NCBI RefSeq assembly: GCF_002387245.1
Contig: NZ_DGLD01000018.1
Location: forward strand, 1,543 to 65,542
Reading direction: 5' to 3'
Length of the DNA: 64,000 nt
DNA from: Brevundimonas sp. UBA4553
Lineage (GTDB): Bacteria > Pseudomonadota > Alphaproteobacteria > Caulobacterales > Caulobacteraceae
Position 1 is the stretch's first letter. Each line of letters begins with the position of its first letter. Shown here one piece after another: positions 58,903-64,000 of this stretch. Position numbers and translations under genes: made by a program. Under the pieces are notes generated by a model. That model ran no database searches. It saw nothing but the letters and a program-made list of their open reading frames with translations, and had not been told where the DNA came from.

Positions 58903-59781
58903 TCAGGACGGGTTCGCCATCGGCGCCTTGGCGCCGACCTTGATGGCCAGATCGTCGAAGGCGATCAACTCGGCGGCCAGAGCCTCGAACTGGTCCAGCG
59001 GCACCATGTTGGGGCCGTCCGACGGAGCATTGTCGGGGTCCTCGTGCGTCTCGACAAAGACGGCGTCGACGCCCACGGCCACGGCCGCACGAGCCAGGAT
59101 CGGCACGAACTCGCGCTGGCCGCCCGAGGACGTGCCCTGCCCGCCCGGCTGCTGCACGCTGTGGGTGGCGTCAAAGACGACGGGGCAGCCGATCTCGCGC
59201 ATGATCGGCAGCGACCGCATGTCGCTGACCAGGGTGTTGTAGCCGAAGCTGGCGCCGCGCTCGCAGGCCATGACGTTGGGGTTGCCAGCGCCGACCACCT
59301 TGGCGATGACGTTCTTCATGTCCCAAGGGGCCAGGAACTGACCCTTCTTGATGTTGATCGCCTTGCCGGTGGCGGCTGCCGCCAGGAGCAGGTCGGTCTG
59401 GCGCGAAAGGAAGGCCGGGATCTGCAGCACGTCCACGGCCTCGGCCACGCCTTCGCACTGGGCCTCGGAGTGGACATCGGTCAGGGTCGGAAGGCCAGTC
59501 ACTTCGCGGATTTCGGCGAAGATCGGCAGCGAGTCCTTCAGGCCGATGCCGCGCGCGGCGGTAGCGCTGGTGCGGTTCGCCTTGTCGAAACTGGTCTTGT
59601 AGATGATGCCGACGTCCAGTCGCTCGCCGATCTCCTTCAGGCGGTGCGCCGTCTCCAGCGCGTGCTGACGGCTTTCCATTTGGCAGGGACCAGCAATGAA
59701 GACGATGCGACGTCCGCCGCCGATCACGACGGGCTTCTTCAGGCCAGCGGACAGTTCAATGACGGCGTTGGGACGGTTCAC
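58903..59781 (-). CDS. kdsA: 3-deoxy-8-phosphooctulonate synthase (Kdo-8-P synthase)
   Basis: A 292-residue enzyme of the DAHP-synthase class that condenses arabinose 5-phosphate with phosphoenolpyruvate to Kdo-8-phosphate. Motifs are VFIAGPCQMESRQHALETAH, IYKTSFDKANRTSATAARGI, LPTLTDVHSEAQCEGVAE, the KKGQFLAPWDMKNVIAK loop, and VFDATHSVQQPGGQ. The residue after ATHS-V-Q-Q-P can tell metal-dependent from metal-independent forms, but I do not assign the type. First gene of the kdsA-hldE-hldD-DUF3089 operon, which makes the sugars of the LPS inner core. Confidence 0.96.
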   Translation of the reverse strand: MNRPNAVIELSAGLKKPVVIGGGRRIVFIAGPCQMESRQHALETAHRLKEIGERLDVGIIYKTSFDKANRTSATAARGIGLKDSLPIFAEIREVTGLPTLTDVHSEAQCEGVAEAVDVLQIPAFLSRQTDLLLAAAATGKAINIKKGQFLAPWDMKNVIAKVVGAGNPNVMACERGASFGYNTLVSDMRSLPIMREIGCPVVFDATHSVQQPGGQGTSSGGQREFVPILARAAVAVGVDAVFVETHEDPDNAPSDGPNMVPLDQFEALAAELIAFDDLAIKVGAKAPMANPS

Positions 59782-59932
59782 GGCGGCGCTTTCAACGGTT
59801 TGAGTCGGTAATATCGCGGCTCAGTGCCGCAACTTTGCGTCCGACAGGTGGCGTCGAACTCTCTGCTGCGCAACCTACAGGGCGACTCACGGCCTGACCA
59901 CACGGCTGGGCAGCCTGTGTTATCGTGCCGCC

Positions 59933-60772
59933 ATGCGACCCTCGGACAGCCCACTGATCTCGACGCAAGACCTGGCGGATCGCCTCGACGCGCCTGACCT
60001 GCGGATCATCGACGCCACCTGGTGGCTGGACGGACGCGACGCCAGCGCGGATTTTGAAGCCGAACGACTGCCCGGCGCCCTCTTCTTCGATCTGGAGGCG
60101 ATCTCCGATCCCGCCAGCCCCTATCCGCACATGCTGCCGACACCACAGGCATTTGCCGCGGCGATGGGCGCGCTGGGCGTCTCCGACAGCGACGAGATCG
60201 TGGTCTATGACGCCCAGGGCCTGTTCTCGGCGGCGCGGGTCTGGTGGACGCTGCGCGTCATGGGCGCGAAAAAAGTGCGTGTTCTGGACGGCGGCTTGCC
60301 GAAATGGCGTGCGGAAGGACGCCCGCTGGACCATGGCCCTATCGCCGCCAGGAACGCCTCCACCTTCCTGGCCGACTTCGCCTCCGCGGATGTCGTGGAT
60401 CTGGATCAGGTCCGTCGGGCCTTGAGCGGCAATGATCAGGTCGTGGACGCCCGAGGCGCGCCCCGTTTCCGAGGCGAGGCCGCCGAGCCTCGCGCCGGCC
60501 TGCGTTCCGGCCACATGCCCGGCGCGCTTAACCTGCCCTTCGGCCAGCTATTGAAACCGGACGGGACGCTCAAGCGTGGCGAAGCTCTGGAGTCGGCCTT
60601 CCGCGGTGCCGGCGTCGATCTGGATCGCCCCGTCATCACCACCTGTGGCTCGGGCGTGACCGCCGCCATCCTGACCCTCGGCCTGGCGCAACTGGGTCGA
60701 CCATCGCAGCTCTACGACGGCTCGTGGGCCGAGTGGGGCGCGCGATCTGACGTCCCTGTAGCCCTCGGCTGA
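59933..60772 (+). CDS. sseA: 3-mercaptopyruvate sulfurtransferase (rhodanese family)
   Basis: A 279-residue two-domain rhodanese. The N-terminal inactive domain begins ADRLDAPDLRIIDATWWLDG. The C-terminal domain carries the active cysteine in TTCGSGVTAAILTLGL. The loop CGSGVT, not CRKGVT, marks mercaptopyruvate sulfurtransferase as opposed to thiosulfate sulfurtransferase. It transfers sulfur from mercaptopyruvate to thiols or cyanide. It is divergent from kdsA across about 150 bases and convergent with the symporter gene, three bases away. No second gene appears to be co-transcribed. Confidence 0.93.
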   Translation: MRPSDSPLISTQDLADRLDAPDLRIIDATWWLDGRDASADFEAERLPGALFFDLEAISDPASPYPHMLPTPQAFAAAMGALGVSDSDEIVVYDAQGLFSAARVWWTLRVMGAKKVRVLDGGLPKWRAEGRPLDHGPIAARNASTFLADFASADVVDLDQVRRALSGNDQVVDARGAPRFRGEAAEPRAGLRSGHMPGALNLPFGQLLKPDGTLKRGEALESAFRGAGVDLDRPVITTCGSGVTAAILTLGLAQLGRPSQLYDGSWAEWGARSDVPVALG

Positions 60773-60775
60773 TCT

Positions 60776-62080
60776 TCAGGCCGTCGCCGGAATCTCCGCG
60801 TCCTTCTCTTCCTCGCCGCGCGACACCACGGTGGCGACGACCAGATCGCCGGTCACGTTCAGCGTGGTGCGGCACATATCCAGGAAGCGGTCGACGCCCA
60901 GGATCAGGCCAATCCCTTCCGGCGGCACGCCCACCATGGCCAGAATCATGGCGATGACCGGCAGGCTGCCCGCCGGCACCCCCGCCGTGCCGACCCCGCC
61001 CAGGATGCAGACCAGCATGACGATGAATTGCTGCCCCAGGCTCAGGTCGATGCCAAAGAACTGCGCCAGGAACAGCACCGTCACGCCCTCGAAAAGGGCC
61101 GTGCCGTTCTGATTCGCCGTGGCCCCGACCGTCAGGACGAAACGGGCGATCTTGCGCGGCAGGCCCAGGTTCTGCTCGGCGACGCGCAGCGACACCGGCA
61201 GGCTGGCGTTGGACGAGGCGGTGGAGAAGGACACCACCATGGCCTCGCGGATATCGCGGAAGAACTTCAACGGCGACATTCCTCCCAGCGTCGCGATGCA
61301 GATCGGATAGACGACGAACATGTGGATCGCCATCGCCCCCACGGCGACCGCGACAAAGGCGGCCAAGCGCACCAGCAGGTCCCAGCCGAACAACGCCGCA
61401 AGATTGAACATCAGACAGGCGATGGCGATCGGCGCCAGGCGAATGACCAGGTTGATGAGCTTCATCATCACCTCGAACACCCCCTCAATGGTCTTCTGCA
61501 GGCTATCTGTGACGGGGCTCTTGGCCAGCACCAGCCCGATGCCGAACATCAGCGCGAAGACCATGACCGGCAGGATTTCGTTCTGCGCCGCCGCCGTGAA
61601 GACGTTGGACGGCACCAGATCGAGGAAGAAGTCGCCCGCCCGCACCGAATCCGGCGCGCTGCCGACGATGGCGGCCGCGCCGCTCCGCCCCTGCTCCAGC
61701 AGTTGCTGGGCCAGCGCGGGATCCACGCCGTCGCCAGGTCGGAAGACATTGACCATGACCAGGCCGATCAGCACGGCGATGGCGGAGATGAACACCGTGA
61801 ACAGCAGGCTCTTGGTTCCCGCCCGCCCCAGGGTCTTCAGGTCGCCCATCTCGGCCACGCCGACCACCAGCGCCGAGAACAGCAGGGGCAGCACCAACAT
61901 GAACAGCAGCCGCAGGAAAATCTGACCCGCCGGCCCGGTGATATTGGTGGTGATCCACTGGACCCAGCCCGTGTCGCCGCCGATCGTCAGATTGACGGCG
62001 AGACCGCCTAGCAGCCCCACCACAAAGCCGATCAGCATCAGCACATGAAGCGGCAGCTTCTTCCTGGTCGTTACGGTCAT
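60776..62080 (-). CDS. Dicarboxylate/amino acid:cation symporter (DAACS family)
   Basis: A 434-residue glutamate/dicarboxylate transporter with eight helices and two re-entrant loops. The N-terminus LHVLMLIGFVVGLLGGLAVN, the serine-rich hairpin STASSNASLPVSLRVAEQNL, the substrate motif ATANQNGTALFEGVTVLFLA (N-Q-N-G where GltP/DctA usually have N-M-D-G) and HP2 (GGVGTAGVPAGSLPVIAMIL) fit the family. The variant motif suggests a substrate preference different from dicarboxylates, perhaps neutral amino acids; this is inference. The start at 62080 has a GGGGGAC ribosome site. Its upstream neighbour encodes an amino-acid-binding protein. Confidence 0.92.
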   Translation of the reverse strand: MTVTTRKKLPLHVLMLIGFVVGLLGGLAVNLTIGGDTGWVQWITTNITGPAGQIFLRLLFMLVLPLLFSALVVGVAEMGDLKTLGRAGTKSLLFTVFISAIAVLIGLVMVNVFRPGDGVDPALAQQLLEQGRSGAAAIVGSAPDSVRAGDFFLDLVPSNVFTAAAQNEILPVMVFALMFGIGLVLAKSPVTDSLQKTIEGVFEVMMKLINLVIRLAPIAIACLMFNLAALFGWDLLVRLAAFVAVAVGAMAIHMFVVYPICIATLGGMSPLKFFRDIREAMVVSFSTASSNASLPVSLRVAEQNLGLPRKIARFVLTVGATANQNGTALFEGVTVLFLAQFFGIDLSLGQQFIVMLVCILGGVGTAGVPAGSLPVIAMILAMVGVPPEGIGLILGVDRFLDMCRTTLNVTGDLVVATVVSRGEEEKDAEIPATA

Positions 62081-62106
62081 CGGTCCCCCATACGCCGTCG
62101 GCGCCG

Positions 62107-63210
62107 TTACCGAACAGGCAGCCCGTAGATCAGGCCGCCCGGCCGGGCGCTCCATTGCGCGTTCAGCCCCCTGGCCAGATTCAGCGCCGATTGCTGGCCA
62201 AGGTTCCGCTCGAAAATCTCGCCATAGTTTCCGCCCGCCGCGATCGCGTCTCGCGCCCATGTGCGGGACAGGCCCAGCGACGGCCCGAATTCCCCCTCCT
62301 CGCCGAGCAGTCGACGGATGCGTGAGTCCTGACTGTCCCGCTGCAACCCGGCCACATTGCCCTTGGTCACGCCCAGTTCCTCGCCGAGGATCAGCGCATT
62401 CAGGGTCCAGCGGATCACCGCCGTCCACTGATCATCCCCGCGACGCACGACGGGGCCCAGCGGCTCCTTGGAGATGACGTCGGGCAGTATGGCGTGCTGC
62501 TGAGGGTTCGGCAGGGTCGTCCGCGCCGCCGCCAGCGCCGAGATATCCGCCGTAAAGGCGTCGCACGCCTCGCGTGCGTAGGCCTGTCGCGCTTCTTCTT
62601 CTGTCTTCACGACGACCGGTCGGAACTCGATCCCGCGTGTGCGGAAATAGTCTTCGACGTTCAGTTCGGTCGTCGAACCCGACTGAACGCAAATCCGCGC
62701 GCCGTTCAGTTCCGAGGCGCTGTTCAGGTTCAGGGCGCGGCGAACCAGGAAGCCCTGACCGTCATAGTAGTTGATGCCCGCAAAGCTCAGGTCACCACCT
62801 GCGTCGCGGCTCATGGTCCAGGACGTGTTGCGCCACAGGACATCCACCCGCCCGTCACGAAGGGCCTCGAACCTTAGTTCCGCCGTCAGCGGCACGAACC
62901 GCACCGCATCCGGGTCGCCAAAGATCGCTGCCGCCGTCGCGCGACAGAAGTCGACGTCAAAGCCTCGCCACGCGCCGCGATTGTCCGTGAAGGCGAAACC
63001 CACCAGGCCCTGATTGACCCCGCATTTGAGGTGTCCGCGCAGCTTGATCGCCGCCAATGTCGGACTGGCGACGTCCGGCGGCATGACGGTCGTGGTCGGG
63101 CGCGGGGTCGGCGGCGTCTCGGCGTGATCGGTCTCGGCCTGCCGCTGGCAGGCGGCTGTCGCCAGCAGCAGCGCCAGCGATATTCCCGTCAAGATCTTCG
63201 CCGCCCGCAT
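62107..63210 (-). CDS. Amino-acid ABC transporter substrate-binding lipoprotein
   Basis: A 367-residue periplasmic-binding protein. The signal peptide carries a lipobox (LLATAACQ, Cys about residue 21). A Pro/Thr-rich tether follows, then the PBPb fold (GHLKCGVNQGLVGFAFTDNR, RGFDVDFCRATAAAIFGDPD, RVDVLWRNTSWTMSRDA). The pattern is closest to AapJ-like general L-amino acid binding proteins. No permease or ATPase gene is adjacent within the window; the next gene downstream is a secondary symporter, so the cognate ABC partner must be elsewhere or absent. Divergent from the beta-lyase gene across 78 bases that contain a small inverted repeat (GAGCC at 63249, GGCTC at 63259). Confidence 0.88.
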   Translation of the reverse strand: MRAAKILTGISLALLLATAACQRQAETDHAETPPTPRPTTTVMPPDVASPTLAAIKLRGHLKCGVNQGLVGFAFTDNRGAWRGFDVDFCRATAAAIFGDPDAVRFVPLTAELRFEALRDGRVDVLWRNTSWTMSRDAGGDLSFAGINYYDGQGFLVRRALNLNSASELNGARICVQSGSTTELNVEDYFRTRGIEFRPVVVKTEEEARQAYAREACDAFTADISALAAARTTLPNPQQHAILPDVISKEPLGPVVRRGDDQWTAVIRWTLNALILGEELGVTKGNVAGLQRDSQDSRIRRLLGEEGEFGPSLGLSRTWARDAIAAGGNYGEIFERNLGQQSALNLARGLNAQWSARPGGLIYGLPVR

Positions 63211-63288
63211 TCCGTCACCCTCGCCAGCTTGCGCCCCCGCCTTCTTTAGAGCCCTCTAGGCTCAGAACCGCAACCCGCCGGAGCCCAT

Positions 63289-64000
63289 ATGCCTCGCCTT
63301 TCCGACCGCACCCGCCTGATCGCCTCCGCCACGCGCCGCGGCCAGGGACGGCGGCCGGTCAATCCCCCGGTCGAACGCGCCTCCACCATGCTCAGCGACG
63401 ATCCGGCCTCGATGCAGGATTCGACGCCTGGCCCGGTTTACGGTCTGGACGGGACCGGCGCCGCCCGCGAGCTGCGCGCAGCCCTGGCTGATCTGGAAGG
63501 CGCCAGCGAGGCCTTCCTGGTCCCCTCCGGGCTCGCCGCGGTCACTGTGCCTCTGCTCGCTCTCCTGCGCCCGGGCGACGAGGTTGTGACCAGCGACGCC
63601 GTCTACGGGCCCACCCGCCGCTTCCTGACCCGCCACCTGGCTGCCCGCGGGATTGCGACGCGCTTCCATCCAGCGGACGCCTCGACGACCGACATCCTGT
63701 CGCTTTTTAGCGAACGGACGCGGCTGTTGCTGATCGAATCGCCCTCCTCGCTGACCTTCGAGATCGTCGACGTCCCCGCCTTGACGGCCGCCTGTCGGGC
63801 GCGAGGCGTGCTGACGGTGATGGACAACACCTGGGCCGCAGGCCTGGCCTTCCGCCCGCTCGGACATGGCGTCGATGTCAGCGTCCAGGCCGTGACCAAA
63901 TATGCGGCTGGCCACTCCGATCTGCTGATGGGCGCCATAGCCGTCCAGGACACGGAGATCGCTCGCGCCGTCCTGCACGCCATCGAAGACATGGGATGGC
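63289..64000 (+). CDS. metC: Cystathionine beta-lyase (3' end outside window)
   Basis: The first 237 residues of a Cys/Met-metabolism PLP enzyme that cleaves cystathionine to homocysteine. The N-terminus RPVNPPVERASTMLSD and the segment PGPVYGLDGTGAARELRAAL are followed by LEGASEAFLVPSGLAAVTVP. VMDNTWAAGLAF comes next, then the PLP lysine in VQAVTKYAAGHSDLLMG. These are features of the MetC branch, although cystathionine gamma-lyases share them in part. The ATG at 63289 follows CCGGAGCC. The gene runs off the window at base 64000. Divergent from an amino-acid-binding lipoprotein. Confidence 0.9.
   Translation, partial: MPRLSDRTRLIASATRRGQGRRPVNPPVERASTMLSDDPASMQDSTPGPVYGLDGTGAARELRAALADLEGASEAFLVPSGLAAVTVPLLALLRPGDEVVTSDAVYGPTRRFLTRHLAARGIATRFHPADASTTDILSLFSERTRLLLIESPSSLTFEIVDVPALTAACRARGVLTVMDNTWAAGLAFRPLGHGVDVSVQAVTKYAAGHSDLLMGAIAVQDTEIARAVLHAIEDMGW

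Overview
The window is high-GC (roughly two-thirds G+C), densely coded chromosomal DNA from an alphaproteobacterium. The gene content and order point to Caulobacteraceae, and Brevundimonas is my best guess (inference). The supporting signs are: a PopA-like receiver/receiver/degenerate-GGDEF protein; a PDH operon in which both E1-beta and E2 carry lipoyl domains; the eno / FtsB-like / pdhA order; dusB-ntrY-ntrX-transaminase-(methyltransferase)-hfq-hflX; ispDF as a fusion; and recG/sdhE-mfd. I see no tRNA, rRNA, CRISPR array, prophage or intact insertion sequence.

Layout. 1-2561: 3' part of a large autotransporter adhesin, closed by a hairpin. 2753-4287: a membrane protein translationally coupled to a membrane-anchored LytTR regulator. 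4297-6458: LysR regulator divergent from an NTF2-like protein and an SDR. 6459-9649: an accessory scar holding a serine recombinase broken by two homopolymer indels, a small unknown gene, low-information DNA, and only the C-terminal third of the translesion polymerase DnaE2. 9655-11609: cysteine synthase coupled to a GcvA-like LysR. 11675-17865: operon pdhA-pdhB-DUF5076-DUF5076-pdhC-gpx-lpd, followed upstream by an FtsB-like gene and enolase. 19826-25018: lipoprotein, rpmF, an SMP-30-like protein, and a lipA-led operon. 25216-33024: acyl-ACP/CoA synthetase, DoxX, wrbA with a DOPA-dioxygenase-like gene, a VanY-type peptidase with an HExxH protein, and MFS-mazG-HAD. 33015-42720: antiporter-hflX-hfq, a frameshifted methyltransferase, D-amino acid transaminase, ntrX-ntrY-dusB. 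42785-49395: ispDF, popA, yihY, tusA, cinA, fused MFS/spermidine synthase. 49392-55329: mfd-sdhE divergent from recG. 55326-59781: LPS inner-core operon kdsA-hldE-hldD-DUF3089. 59933-64000: sulfurtransferase, dicarboxylate symporter, amino-acid-binding lipoprotein and a cut-off cystathionine beta-lyase.

How the genes fit together. Much of the window is central metabolism and envelope housekeeping. The PDH complex depends on lipoyl groups made by LipA, encoded about 7 kb away. Enolase feeds pyruvate production upstream of it. KdsA/HldE/HldD make the Kdo and heptose precursors of LPS. NtrYX, Hfq and PopA are global regulators. Very tight gene overlaps (ATGA, GTGA, TGATG) occur throughout, so operon structure can be read with some confidence.

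Most unusual points: two diverged DUF5076 paralogues overlapping end-to-end between E1-beta and E2; a LytTR/membrane-protein pair; the scar around truncated dnaE2; loss of ntrBC from between dusB and ntrY; a DUF3089 protein without its serine nucleophile; and three single-base frameshifts, which may be real or assembly errors.
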